From NCBI RefSeq assembly GCF_042477335.2, contig NC_091260.1, positions 51,603,001-51,667,000 on the forward strand: a stretch of DNA of 64,000 bases, written 5' to 3'. Position 1 is the stretch's first letter, and every line of letters starts with the position of its first letter. The position numbers and the translations under genes were made by a program. The DNA is from Ovis canadensis (taxonomy: Eukaryota > Chordata > Mammalia > Artiodactyla > Bovidae). This document shows, piece after piece, positions 11,486 to 26,400 of this stretch. The notes below the pieces were generated by a model. That model worked only from the letters and a program-made list of their open reading frames with translations. It was not told the DNA's origin and did not search any database.

Positions 11486-14400
11486 CTAAGAGAAGAGATT
11501 CAAAGAGAAGTTACAACTCTTAATAAATGAATTAGAAGTAATGATTATTAATAATATGGCCTTTCAATATGTGGCAGGATTAAACAGTGAGTTTTTATTT
11601 TTTCCTCTGAAAAAATTGTTCTCTATTTAGTGTGAATACTACCTTGCAACTTACTAATTTTGCCAATGGAAAGATATTAAAGATCTTAGAGACTTCATTT
11701 CCCCATCTAGTAAGATCTAATAATAGAGTTGTCATATTAGAATAATTAGATAACATTTGTAAAAGCAATTACACAGTTCTTGTTTAGTTGCTAAGTCATG
11801 TCTGACTCCTTTGTGATCTCCTGGGCTGTAGCCCACCAGGCTCTTCTGTCCATGGAATTCTCCAGGCAAAAATACTGGAATGGGTTGCCATTTCCTTCTC
11901 TGGCAATTACAGAGAGTTTGGCACAAAATGGGTAAGACAAAACATTATTTCCCTATTAATCAATAAAAAACAATATTCATCTTCTATTAAAGGAAAATTC
12001 TAATGTTAAATTAATCATGTTTACAGATTTGTAGAATTTTAGAACAGCAGATTATTTTGAGGTGGGGAATTATCCCCTTTCTGTTTCCTTTTTTAATATT
12101 AGGGATAGAATGATCTGTTTTTTATCCAATTAAAATATCCAACTATGCTGCATTTTAAATCACAGATGTTTATAAAATAAATTTAAGATATTATCACAAT
12201 GTATTAATAGAAGGGGTTCAGTTCAGTTCAGTTCAGTCACTCAGTCATGTCCTACTCTTTGCAACCCCATGAATCGCAGCACGCCAGGCCTCTCCATCCA
12301 TTACCAACCGCTGGAGTTCAGTCAAACTCATGTCCATCAAGTCGGTGATGCCATCCAGCCATCTCATCCTCTGTCGTCCCCTTCTCCTCCTGCCCCCAAT
12401 CCCTCCCAGCATCAGGGTCTTTTCCAATGAGTCAAATCTTCGGATGAGGTGGCCAAAGTGTTGGAGTTTCAGCTTTAGCATCATTCCTTCCAATGAACAC
12501 CCAGGACTGATGGACTGGTTGGATCTCCTTGCAGTCCAAAGGACTCTCAAGAGTCTTCTCCAACATTGCAGTTCAAAGGCATCAATTCTTTGGCGCTCAG
12601 CTTTCTTCACAGTCCAACTCTCACATCCATACATGACCACTGGAAAAACCATAGCCTTGACTAGATGGACCTTTGTTGCCAAAGTAATGTCTCTGCTTTT
12701 GAATATACTATCTAGGTTGGTCATAACTTTTCTTCCAAGGAGTAAGCGTCTTTTAATTTCATGGCTGCAGTTACCATCTGCAGTGATTTTGGAGCCCCCC
12801 CAAATAAAGTCTCACACTGTTTCCACTGTTTCCCCATCTATTTCCCATGAAGTGATGGGATCAGATGGCATGGTCTTAGTTTTCTGAATAGAAGGGGTAC
12901 TAGCTAGCATAAGGGGAAAATGTAAAATTACATTTATTCAGTTTCCAGTTTTTTTTTTTGTTTGTTTTTTAGGGAACTATTTAAGAGTATAAGTTTCTTT
13001 ACTTCAGAGCTGAGTTCCAAAAGTTTCTATTTAATTGTAGTCATTTTACTCATGAAAACATGAGTTAGTTCAACATCTGAACAGAGCCCTGCTGAGTGAC
13101 ACCCACATGGCTGTATCAGTCACTGCCAGGAAACATAGTGAATCATTTTCTTGAAGGAGCTTGTTCTTTGAAAATATAGATCTCCCACAGCTGAAGGGCA
13201 ATCTTGGGCAAGTTAAGTGAAAAAGAACAGCTGCTTGCCATTGACCTTTCTGGTCCTACCCTCCACAGTACTTACTGACAGGTCTTCTTTGCAGAGAATA
13301 TTATTTTTAACAGCTATTGCTGACTAGTGACTATTTACTTGGGGATTAAGGAATGAGTTGACCTGTGATTATTTGACACTCCATAGCATGGGGGAAAATT
13401 ATAAGCTCTAGATATTTCAATCAGACTTGGCTAGATTTATGGCTGAAATCAAGGGCCATAATTTTAAGTAACAGTTAGTGGAGAAAAGGCTGAGAGAGTC
13501 TAGAAATGTTTGGCATGGGTGCCTTGAAAACACAAAGCACTGAAGCAGCCATTGTATTTTGTTATAAACATAATAGAGGCCGTTGGAGTGTATCTTAAAG
13601 TCAGATACCTTGAAGACTGTGTCCCTTCTAGGTACATTTATATTTATAGGTACTTTGGCCTCATGTAATCAGGTCCTGACTCATTTGTTTCTAAGAAATT
13701 CTCCTGTGACATTCTGACTTTAACACTGAAAGATTTATTTTTATCTCCTAGTGAATGGAACCCTTAATATTAAGCCTATCCGCTGGATGTACAGGTTTTG
13801 TTAAAAGAGACTCATATTTATGCAGCATATGTGTGCATAACAAGAAACTACATTTGGTGAGTTGGTGCAGAAAATCCAATGCCCACTTACATTTGTAAAT
13901 CTACTTATTGGAGGAAATTGACTTTCTTCACTAATCACCCAGTGATGGTGTCGTCAATGATCTTGTTATATTTAAGCAAAGGATTTTCTTAAGAATTTAG
14001 GAAACTTCTTTGAAAATAACCTCTCTATATAAACATCTATGAAAGAAGAAGTTAAATAAATGAGCATGAATTGAATAACTATAAAACCCAAAACTAAACA
14101 TGGATCTTCTGAGTTGGAATTGACCACATGTGGATTCCTGGGACTTTGGTTTGGACTCCCTGTCATCATGACACTCTCCAGTGGAAGTCTCCTTTCTTTC
14201 CAGAGAGCAGACACTGAATTTGGCAGATGAAATGCCAGCTTTTAGTTCATCTGTGTACATTTTGCACTGTTCAGAAATATTTCTTATGCACTGCAACCAC
14301 CAACAGGCCAGCAGTAATAATAATAGTAATAATAATTACTATGTAGTGTTAGTCACTCAGTTGTGTCTGATTCTTAGCGATCCCATGGGCTATAGCCTGC

Positions 14401-17400
14401 CAGGCTCCTCTGTCCATGGAATTCTCCAGGCAAGAATACTGGAGTGATCCAGGGGATCTTCCTGACCCAGGAATCAAACCAGGTCCCCTGCATTGCAGGC
14501 AGATTCTTTACCATCTGAGCCACCACGGAAGCCCCTACTATGTAGTGAGGGCTTTCTATCTGCCAAGCACGGAGCTAAGCACTTTGTATGGCTTAAGTCA
14601 TTTAATCTGTACAAGGACCTTGAGAGGCATGTTTGAGAATTAACCTTATTTTATAGATGGGGAAACCAAGGCACCACGCGGGTCACTTGCCCAAGGTCAC
14701 ACAGTTAGTAGCTATGAACCCAATCAACATGGCTCCTGAGTCTGCTCTCCTAACCACAAAGCCAGGCCACTTCTCCACAGGAGCAAAAAAATAACACGTA
14801 TCAAAATAATTACCCAAACTGGCCTTTTTCATATGTATTTTAAAATGTTTGCTAGTTCCAACCATGAATCTTGTAAACACAGAGCTGTTGGGTGACAGCC
14901 TTTACTTCCCACTGTTTATAACAGCAAACAACATTTTAACCTGAAAAACCACACTCTAGTTTTTGCTCTACTTATCTTGAAAGATCTTCAAACAACATCA
15001 CTGTGGTTAAAGTTCATTTTAAAAATGTGATCTATTTACTTGCACATGGATATCTGGAGCAAAAAAAATTGATGACAGGATGAGAGTGTTAGTAATACAG
15101 TCTTCAGAGATTTTTTTCTTTTCCTTTCTTCTTTTTGTTTATTTGCTTAGTAAAAATGAGAGTAGAGCATCTTACTGGAAAGGGAACCTCTTTCCTTTTC
15201 AAGCATCACATTTAGGTTTTTCAGGTCAAAGGCTCAACTCTCGTCAGAATGGTGCCCTGACTAGATTCTAGCAGGTGGTTCACTATCCTCTTGTCAGATT
15301 CCAGGGTGAAGTGATGACAGGGAGGAGAGATGAAGGACCAGGACGGGGGAGGGTTGAAGAAGCCGACTCGGCAGAAGCACCCTGGCAATGAAGGAATGAA
15401 CCATCGGACAGTTAGACAGACTGACAAGCTCTCTTTCTACTATTAGGGTGTCAGGTGACATTCATACTCTGAAGCTGGAGGTCAGAACAAGCTCCAGCTG
15501 TGGGGTGAGGGTGGGGGGAGGAGGGCAGGTGCTCTCAACCCGAGGGGTCTGTGCACCAAGCAGGATTTGGGGAACGTGAAGAGATCTTTTTGGTCATCAA
15601 TGCATCAAGGTGCTCCCAGAATATAGTGGGCAGCAATTCAGAATGTCAGATGTGTTCTTCCATGCCAGAGTTGGTCCTGTGCTATTCAAAATGCCAGGAG
15701 TATTTCAGCTGGGGTGCATGCTGATAAAACTCCTTCCTAAATAAAAGAAATGCACAAAGTAATAAGAAGCCTGCTGACTCCAGCTTTCCCTGAGGATCAA
15801 AATCCATCTTCAGGGGATTGATCTTTGAAGGCAGTCAGCCATCTATTGACGGAGTTTTTTCTTCAGGAACATGCCAGATAGAATCATCTCTGCAAAAGTC
15901 AGTAATAGACATTCTGGTCAGAGTAAAAATGTTCCCAAATCGTCCTGACTTTGCAGGGAGTTCTTCTCCCATAATAGGAGGAAGTGATGGTGGAATCATT
16001 TTAGGGTCCTAGTTGTTGATAAGACAAGGTAAATCCTACTGTAGATTATTCTAGGGAACTGAAAATTATTTTGCTGGTTTAAAATAGGGGGGTTGTTCCC
16101 TGAAATGTGAAACAGAATGTGTAGGATGAAATGCACTCTAAAGAGATGGGCTTCTGGAACCCACCTCACACAGAATGATGGTTGCTCAGAGGACAGAAAA
16201 GGCAGGGAGATCCCACAAGTGGCAGACTGCCCCCCATCCTGCCCGTGACAACCATGAACCCACCCACCCACCCACCTCTCTCCACCCTCTTTGTCTAGTT
16301 CTGATGTGTGCTATTCCCACTAAATCCAGGGTGACACTAATTTATCCCATTCTCATCCTAAGTGGGGAAGAAAGCTGGTCTTTATGAGTGAAAGTAGGAG
16401 TGTAAGATGCTGAAAAGGGACCTGTGACATATGGGTTTCATTGTGAAGAGTAACTGTTTGTGGGATGTATGAGTACAATTACTTGGAATGTTGCCAACAC
16501 ATATCCAAGTATTCTGGGTCTGTTTAAATAAAGAGACCCAAATAATTTTACAAAGAGGATGGTTAGATGTAGAGATATAATGATGTGATATGGTTAGACG
16601 GCTTCCCTGGTGGCTCAGTGGTAAAGAAACCATCTGCCAATGCAGGAGACACACGGGTTCGATCCCTGGGTTGGGAAGATCCTCTGGGGGAACCCACTCC
16701 AGTATTCCTGTCTGGGAAATCCCATGGACAGAGGAGCCTGGTGGGCTACAGTCCATGGCGTCACAAAAGAGTAGGGCACGACTGAGCAACTAAGCAACAA
16801 CAACAACAATGGTTAGAGATAAGGAAACACTTCATTTCAGTTCAGTTGCTCAGTCATGTCCAACTCTTTGCGACTCCATGGACTCCAGTACACCAGGCTT
16901 CCCTGCCCATCACCAACTCCCAGAGCTTGCTCAAACTCACGTCCATCAAGTTGGCAATGACATCCAACAATCTCATTGCCTGTCATCCCCTTCTCCTCCT
17001 GCCTTCAATCTTTCCCAGCATCAGGATCTTTTCTGATGAGTCAGCTCTTCACATCCGGTGGCCAAAGTATCAGGGAATTCAGCTTTAGCATCAGTCCTTC
17101 CAATGAATATTCAGGACTGATTTCCTTTAGGATTGACTGGTTTGATCTCCTTGCAGTCCAAGGGACTCTCAAGAGTCTACTCCAATATCACAGTTCAAAA
17201 GCATCAATTCTTCAGTGCTCAGCTTTAGATCACTTGCATCTTATCAAAATGAAAGCACTTTTATCGAAAACTCAGCTAACTCTCTGTGGTCCAATAAACC
17301 ATTAGGAGAAGCCAAATAGGGAGACTGCATGCTGTTAGGTGTGTGAGGCTTGTGAGAAGGTTGTAGCAACCTGCCACATTCTGAAAGGTGGTCACCCCCA

Positions 17401-20400
17401 GCCTTCCGTGGCCCTTGCTGTTGGGGACCCGGCACTTGCCAGGTAGATGCACATTCAGCATGTGTGGTTGATGTGCAAGGTGATGGTGTGCGCTCTGAGC
17501 CCCAGCGCTTCCTCTCTTCCTTCCTTTATTCTGCTGACTTGGTCCAGCCTCTCTGGGTTTGGTCCTCAGAGTTCCCACCCTGAACAGTTTCTCTGATGGA
17601 ACCCTTATCCCTTCTTTCAGAAGCACGGTCACCGGATGAGTTACAGCAACAATGTGTATGTGATGAGAGTTTGGTGAATAAATCAGCATTTGGCTGGGGA
17701 TCAGGGTCTCCTTTGTTCTCTTGGGCAGGGGGATTCTTTTCCCCATGCTCTTCAATCATAGGCCAGGGTCATTCGATGGCTGGAATAATGCAGAACATGA
17801 ATATAGCCACCCATCCAACTTTTACTGCCATTTACCTCCAGCCTTCTGTGGTAGACTCAAGGCCTCAGAGTCCTGGTGGGGCAGCTCTATGGTATTATCC
17901 CTAGTATTGGCGGGCCTATTGGTGGTACTAATCATACTACGCATACACTGGTAGTGCTAACTATCACGGTATCCATGTACTGATAGTCACTTCTACTCTG
18001 CCTGAACTCACTGCCTTTGCGGTATTGAGGGCTGGACTTTTGGCTGGATGCTGTTACCAGCTCAGCTTCCTGAGGCCCTGGTCTAGCCTAGTCCAGCTTC
18101 TTCCCTCCTTCTCTTCCTCCACAGTTGTTTTATCCCACCAAGCCCTGAACCTGAATTCAACCACGTTAAGACAATCAAGAAAAACAGTCCTGATGAACCT
18201 ATTTACAGAGAAGAAAGGAGACGCAGACATAGAGAATGGACTTGCGGACACAGTGGGGGAAGGAGAGGGTGGGATAAATTGAGAAAGTGGCATTGACATA
18301 TGCATGTGTAGATATGATATCATGTGTAGAATAGATAGCCAGTGGGAAGCTATTATATAACAGACAGCCCAGCCTGGTGCTGTCTGATGACTTAGAGAGG
18401 TGGGATGCGATGGGGGAGGGAGGCTCACAAGGGAAGGGATATACATATACATATATGCATATATATTTATATATATACAATATGTATATATAAAACAATG
18501 CAACATTTATAAAGCAATTATCCTCCAATAAAAATAAAATAAAATTATAATGACAATTTTATAAAAGACTGTATTAGGAGCTTTGGGTAATACTCACAGG
18601 GATCTTATAGTCTGGATAACTTGAAATCAGGTCTTGAATAAAAGGATGCTTCAGAAGAACAGCAACTTCAATTGGCTCAAGGTTCTTGGAACCTAGGTCC
18701 TGAAACACTTTTATGAAGTTCTTAAAAAGATTAAAAAATAAGTTAATTAAATCTATGATCCTGATGATATTAAAAATGATTTACTAAAGGAATCATCATA
18801 ATTTCTACACGTTGAGACATTTCAGGAGAAATTCTATGACCATACACTCAAAATTGATAGAAATTTTCTTGGGTATAGGTTGTCTCTTTAATAAAAGAAT
18901 CCAACCAACCTCTAAATAAATGTTCTCTATCTTTTGGTGGCTGGCAAATCTGTTAGCGTCCAGTACTTCATTTCCTCCTCGGAACACTTGGAGTAATGTT
19001 TGCATGGAAATAATTTCCGTATTTGCATTTTCAGGGATTTCTTCTTCCTTTTCCTCCCCGTCCTCTTGTAATTCCCTTTCCTCACTCATAAAGTTGTCCT
19101 CGAGTTCAGGATATTCCTCAATGGGACTCATATCAGTAAAGGAAGAGGTCTGTGCAATTAAATAAAGAGAAGATGAAGTCTTTCCAGTAATAGAGATATT
19201 TACTGCTGCTGCTACTGCTAAGTCACTTCAGTCATGTCCGACTCTGTGCGACCCCATAGACGACAGCCCACCAGGCTCTGCCGTCCCTGGGATTCTCCAG
19301 GCAAGAACACTGGAGTGGGTTGCCATTTCCTTCTCCAATGCATGTAAATGAAAAGTGAAAGTGAGGTCGCGCAGTCATGTCCAACTCTTCGCGACCCCAT
19401 GGACTGTAGCCTACCAGGCTTTTCCGTCCATGGGATTTTCCAGGCAAGAGTACTGGAGTGGGATGCCATTGCCTTCTCCGAATAGACATATTTAGAAAAC
19501 ACCAATTTTGTCCCGAACTTTTTATGCCTCGCGATGGTAATGCCTACTGGTGTGCTGCAGTCCGTGAGGTTGCAGAGAGCTGAACACGACTTAGTGACTG
19601 AGCAACAGCCACAGACTAGCTAAACAAAGTCTAAAGATAGAATATGCTAGACAATAAGACAAGTCTTTCTTCCTTTTCCAACTCAGAAACAACAGCAAGA
19701 AGAAGCAAAAGTGGTTACCAACTGGGAAGGGTGGGAGAGGGATAAATTAGGAGTTTGTAATTAACATATACACATGAATATATCTATAAAATAGATAACC
19801 AATGTCTTACTGTATACTCAATACTTTGTAATAACCTATGACGGAAATGAATCTGAAATGAATCTGAAAAATATGTATGTATAGCTGAATCACTTTGCTG
19901 TACACCTGAAACTAACACAGCATTGTAGATCAATTATACTTCAGTAAAAAATAATAGGGTAGAAAGAATAAAAAGAAAAGAAGTAGAATATGCTGGCCGC
20001 ACTGGAAATCATGTTAAAATTCTAGACCAATTCTGCTGGTACTTGACAGAGGCCTTAGTGTGGGGTGAGTTTTATTTACTTTCACACATGCTTTTGCTTA
20101 TCACTATTTCAGATATACTGTATGCACTTGTACTAAGTCCCCTCAGTCATGCTCCATTCTTGGTGACCCTATGGACTGCAGCCCACCAGGCTCCCCTGTC
20201 CATGGGATTCTCCAAGCAAGAATACTGGGGTGAGCTGCCATTTCCTTCTCTAGGGGATCTTCTCCATCCAGGGATAGAACCTACCTCTCTCCTGCAGGCA
20301 GGTTCTTTACCACTAGTGCCCCCTGGGAAGCCCCAGATACACTGTATTACTCAATAAAAAAGCACTGAAATGAATTGTGTGACTTCTGTCAAACTTTTAC

Positions 20401-23400
20401 ACATGAATCTAGATTTTTGACAGGATTTGCTTTGGAAACTGCCTGCAGTCTAGAGGTTGTGGCAGGTTAATTTCTCAAGTTTGATAGATTCTGAGAAACT
20501 TTGGGGCCTTGGTTTGGATACTGGATGTTAAACTCAATGAAGCACTCAGAAAGTAAAATAGAAAACAGATTGAATACAGACAGATTGGGATTCATATTGC
20601 TGCTCTTTGAAACTTGGCCAAGAACCATGAATTTAGATGCTGGCATTCTGAGCATGGGAAAGAGTAAATTGTTTCTGATGTAGTTTCTTATGTATCAAAA
20701 GCCTGAAAAGTATCACCTACTTTTTGACCCAGTAATTACTGATCTAGGAACTGATTCTAAAGAAATATTCATGTGCACCAAGACTTTTGTATGTGGGTGT
20801 TCATTTTGTGTTACTTACCGCAAAAATAGAAAACCTATGATTACAACAACAGGGAATGGTTACATCAATGATAGTATCATTGGAATGATGGAATGCTGTG
20901 CTGCTGTGCGCATTTTAGCTTAGAATGATAGTGAAAATGACAGTGAAAAAACACTCATGGGATAAGTGCAAAAGGGAACAAAAACACAAATAATAAATAC
21001 TGCTGGGGTCCAGCCCCGGTGGATCCAGGGTAATTCGAAGTGGGGACGGCATGGTGAGGGAAAACATATTTATTTAGAAATATAAAAGAGAGATTAGGAA
21101 AGAATAGTGTAGTAGGAAAATTTAGTGGAGAAAAGAGGCTGAATAACTTGGTTTACAGGGAAAGCTAATAAAACGTCAGGATAAGAGATTTGCACCATCT
21201 ATGTTAGGCCACCAGCGCCCATTTGAATAGAGGAGGGTGCCCCGCCTTGGGCTCCCTCTCTCATGGATCTTAGAAGCCAGGGCAAGTAAGTATACATGGT
21301 GAGCCTCCACGCCCAAGATGGGAATTCAGACTGAAAATAGAGTAAAGAAGACACGGGGGAAACCAGTCCAGTGACTGGCCCATCCTCTATTGTCTGGAAA
21401 GGCCTTATATACTTTTGATTTTACATAGAGATCAATGGATAATACAAAATTATGCAGTGTCAACTGCCCTGACTCTTATCGAGACCAGGCTTTCTCTCTG
21501 CATACCTAGTTGTATACATAAGTCTTAGTGATTTACATCATCTTCTGGCCAGAAGGCCAATTAACATTTTATGGCCCTTTTCTGATAATGGTAATAGTGT
21601 TTTTCTTCCCAAAATCTGGTGCCACTCTCAGAAAGCACTAAAGAAAGTTACATTCTTACATAGCAAGGATACAACAATTTATAACAAGGAAAAAGGAGTA
21701 CAGTGATTTACAACAAAGAGAAAATTAATTAACTCAAAAGTCTAGTATTGCTAACATCAAAACTACTATATTCCTATTTCTGCATTCTGATTACATTGAT
21801 TAATATCCTCCCAGGTGCCTAAAAGATAAAGGATATGGAGGCCTGGTGGCAAATATTAACTTAACAATGGAACCCTTCACCAAACTAATTCTTAGCTCTA
21901 AAAGGCTCTATATCTTTGAGATGTTTTGAGCTTCGTGCCTCTCATAGTTGGGGGCTGTAAACAATCCACAAGTTGTAAAGTCCGGGCAGACCGGTCAGAT
22001 AAGTTAGAAAGCCATCAAAGGGGTTTAAACCGAGACATTCTTTTTATATGCAGGAGACTGTTAACTGGAGCCCTAAGTTAATTCCTTTTAGAGGCAGAAG
22101 AGTGGAAAGCACAGTACAATAAGGCGGGCAGACTCTGGTTTTTGGGGGTAGATGTTCAGGAAAACCCAGGGGGAACCCCTGAAGCCTGACTCGCCTTGCC
22201 CATCAGGCCTCTCCGCATGACCTTGTCATGGGTGGGATCTCCCGTGCTGGCTCCCAGCAAAATACACCAGGGTCCTCATTTCCTTATATATATAATACTT
22301 ATTAATGAAAAAGAAGATAAACTGATACATTAAAGAACTGACAGTAGTTACTACCTCTGATTGGTCAAACAGGTGATTTACTTTTTATTTTGTACTTTGC
22401 AAGTTCTCTGCAGTAGATTTGTATTTATAATACTTACTGCAATAAATGTGTGTTTCTGATGATGAAGTGATAGATATTCAATGATTTGCTGTTGGGGTCC
22501 AGCCCCAGTGGATCCAGGGAATTTGAAGCTGGGATGGAGTTGGTGAAGAAAGATTAATTAGAAATTTAAAGAGAGATTAGAAGAGAATAATGTAGTGAAA
22601 AAATAGAGGATAAAAGAGACTGATATTTCTTGGTTTACACGGAAAGCTAATAAAGTCTCAAGACAAGAAACTTGCACCGTCTACATTAGGCCACAGGCTC
22701 CCGCTTGAATAACAGAGGGTGTCCCACCTTGGGCTCCCTCTCGCGTGGGTCTTAAAAAGCCCAGGCAAATAAGTAGACACGGTGAGCCTCTGTGTTCCAA
22801 GGAATCAGCCTGAAAAAGAGAGGGAGGGAGAGGGAGAAAGAGAGAGAGAGTCGACACGGGGGAGGCCAAGCTTGTGCAAAAACCCTGTAACTTTATTTTT
22901 AAAAGGTACTTATATACCCTAAGTTTTACATAATGGAAGATACAGAGTCATGTAGGGGCAGCAGTCCTGACCCTTATCAATACCAGGCTTTCTTTCTGCT
23001 TATCTTTCCGTATACAAAAGGTCTCAGGTGATTTACATTATCTTCTGGCCAAGAGGCCTGTTAACACTTTATGGCTCTCTTCCTTAATGAATGTTAATCT
23101 CATTTCCCCTGAAGTGTTTTTCTTTAATCTGTATCACTCTCAAAGCACTAAAGTTACATTCTTGTAGAACAAAGGTGCAGTGGGTTATAACAAAGAAGGT
23201 ACTTAACTCAAAGATCTATGTTGCTACTTGTTTTTTTCTATATACCAACTATATCAACAAATAAAAGATATGAAAACTTGGCGGCAAGTATTGGCTCAAC
23301 AATGAAACCCTTAATCAGTCCTATTCTAATGATTTTGACTCCTCGGAAGCCCCTACATTCCTAGGATGTTTTAAGCTTCCTGTGCCTCTGCAAACAATCA

Positions 23401-26400
23401 CATGCGCAGCTGAAAGAGTCCAGACAAACCTGTCAGGCAGGCTAGAAAGCCATCAGAGGGGTTTTTGGATTGAAACACTCTTATTATGCCCAGGAGATTT
23501 ATTATCTAAAAGCTCTAAATTAACTTTTTCCAGAAAAAGGTGGTGGAGGGACAGCCCCCTGTTAATGTCAGAGGAGTTGGTGAAAGGCATAATATAGTAA
23601 GGAAGACAGATTTTTGGTTCTGGGGATAGATGCTCGAGAAAATCCAGGGGGGACCCCTGAGGCCTGATCCCACCTTTGCATTTTGTCAGGCCCCCTTCCT
23701 CATGACCTTTGCCACGGGTGGGATTCCCCATGCTGGCTCCTGGCATCTTGCCATGAAAAAATGAGTGTTTTCAGAATGTTGACTGGCCCGATGTCATAGA
23801 ACACCTGAGGGCTGGTTCTCCTTTATTCTGAGGAAGGAAAAATGCTAATTTAGGTTTAAAATTAGAAGAGGGTGCCATTGCCTGCACATACTCAATTCAG
23901 TAGAAGCATTAAGTGCATAGATCATACAAGTTCTTTCCAAATAGCCACTGAAGTCCCATGTGTAAAAAGACTATACCAGGGCACAGAATTAAGCCTCTGG
24001 TCATCGTAAGCCCCTCTGAAGGATGTGTAGAGGCGCAGGGTGGTGCAATGGAGATAGGTTGCATTTGGCCTAGTTCTGTGTGGTCACCTTGCTTTAGTTG
24101 AGTTTCTGTATCCTTTGCTAAATTGGAAATATAATCTGATCTTGAAGTTCTTGGAACTGAGTATATCTATCTATTTAGTTTTCCTTGTTTATCTATCTGT
24201 CTACCTATCCAATTAGCTTCTTCTCCATTTTAAGCAACTGCAATATTGATTTACTTGGCAGAAATGTGAAACTGACTTTTTTGTCTCTACCTAGGAAGCT
24301 TTGGCAGAGAAGGCAATGGCACCCCGCTCCAGCACTCTACCCTGGAAAATTCCATGGATGGAGGAGCCTGGTGGGCTGCAGTCCATGGGGTCGCTGGAGT
24401 CAGACACGACTGAGTGACTTGACTTTCACTTTTCACTTTCATGCACTGGAGAAGGAAATGGCAACCCACTCCAGTATTCTTGCCTGGAGAATCCCAGGGA
24501 CGGGGGATCCTGGTGGGCTGCTGTCTAAGGGGTCGCACAGAGTCAGGCACCACTGAAGTGACTTAGCAGCAGCAACAGCAACAGGAAGCTTGGGAATCAT
24601 CACACTGGCTTCCCATCAATAATCCCTTGAAGAGACGGAACATTGAGTGTGGTGAAAAGAATCGTGTTGAGACATAGAATGTCTTGCTGATAGTATGAAG
24701 AATGAGTGAATTTCTATTCAGACAGAAACTGTAGGTGAGCACATGATGAACTGGGATGGATGAGCAGGCGATACCAAAATTAAAGAGCAAGAATCTGGTC
24801 TCTCTTCATCATTTCTGGAACTAGAGAGGGCCAAAAGTCTCAAAGGCTTGATATTGTCATCATGGGATAAATGGATTTTTAAAAATTTTAGCCCAAAGAT
24901 AACAAATTAAACATTTGAATGAAGAATGTTTTTCAAATGGCATTATGTCATTAGGTCTTATTAGGTCAGAGGATACTTTATAAGCATTTTCTAGTTTTGC
25001 TCTTTAAGGGGTTGGACAGAATAGATTTAGTGGTTCAGTGGGAAGGGAGGGAGTGAAGGGCGGCCAAGATGAGAACCCAAGGAGCCAGCTCAGTCTCCTG
25101 GCAGGACTTCAGGGTGTGCACGGGAGGGGGTGCTCTCCAACAGACCGCAATTGTGGATATGGATGTATGGACAAAACCAGGCATGCTGGTTTGGAGAAAA
25201 GCCAGGGCTTCTGAATGAGCAATTATTAGAGGCATTAAAACTCTGTGTGAGTCACATTATCTTCTAAGCAACAGGCAGATTGTGGGGCTGGCAAGCACTT
25301 TGTCACACTCTCAGAGGCAGCCCTTGAGGACTCCCAGCAACATGTCTTCAGAATGGTGCCTGAGTGTGAACTTCTACCATTCAATCTGTTTAGTTCCCCA
25401 CATCTCAGAAACAGAACAGAAGGTCAGTCCTCTGGACTAATGTAAACAAAGCATCAAAGAGCAGAATGGGAGGAACGTTTAAGTTATTTGAACCCCAAGG
25501 CCTCAACCCACCTATCAAGGTGCTTTAACAAGACTCTCAAAACGTGGGCAGTTCAAGCTCACAATTTACTAAATTCCAATATCATAACCCCGAATCCCAC
25601 AGGCCAGGATGAACAAACATCAACTTCTTTGATGTTTCACATTAACTAGTGCCTGGTCATGAGTGCTTGGCTCTCGAGCTTCTTTAAACTACCCAAAGAA
25701 GCTGTGGATATAAACAGGAGGTCTGTGCCACACTGACTAAACCAGCGTGTAAGGAAGAATACAGTGAGGAAGAATGAAACATCAGGGAGATTTCCAGTTG
25801 TTTATTTGGAAAGCAAAAACTGAGATCTGATTAAATGTCTTGGGAGTAAACACAGAACTGTTAACCTGTTACAGGCATTGTTTCTGAGCAGGCTCATTTT
25901 AACTTCCTGGGATCAGGTTGCCCAGGAAACCAGAACACAGTTGGAAAGGGCACAGAGAGGCAGCAGGATAATTGGAGGCAGGATGGTGAGAGCTAGGAGG
26001 AGGCAAGAATGGGGGAGGCGATGGGTCCTGTATGCCAAAGGCTCCTATGCTTCACTCCCAGCCAGGAGCATGCCTGTGTGTGTGGCATGTGACAGACCTG
26101 CCCCCACCCTGGTTTCTTTGCTGCTGTACAGTGGTTGTGGGAGAATTCTTGCACAGTGTCCTTGGACTTTAAAAGAGTTCTTAAGAGAAGTAACCCAGGG
26201 AGCTGCTTCCTGGGTGAGCACTAGCTCTGGGGTCAAGGCCAGAAGGGATGCAGCCTCTTACAGTGCTGGTGGTAGCTGGCCTGGGTGCTACCCATCCAGA
26301 CAGCTGTCTGTTGCTATGGCAACTCTTCTAGCATAGGCTGCCTTTTCCTGGTTTTTCTGGTGTCTCAGTGCAGCCTCCGGGAGAAGGAAATGGCAACCCA

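Larger units (their letters stand above)
11486..18597 (-). other. SPEF2: Last SPEF2 intron
   Basis: About 7.1 kb between the terminal exon and the exon at 18598. It contains Bov-tA copies, two BovB 3' pieces, a split MIR and an L1 tail. Bases 12900-14290, 14770-16590 and 17230-18170 show no gene or repeat that I can name. Confidence 0.75.

Noticed and set aside
12330..12887. 185-codon plus-strand frame
   Set aside because: It is the antisense shadow of the BovB ORF2 end at 12217-12886.
22260..22489. Internal region of a provirus between the two LTRs
   Set aside because: Only 230 bp with no gag, pol or env similarity, and copy 1 has its own perfect 6-bp duplication. Treated as two solo LTRs.
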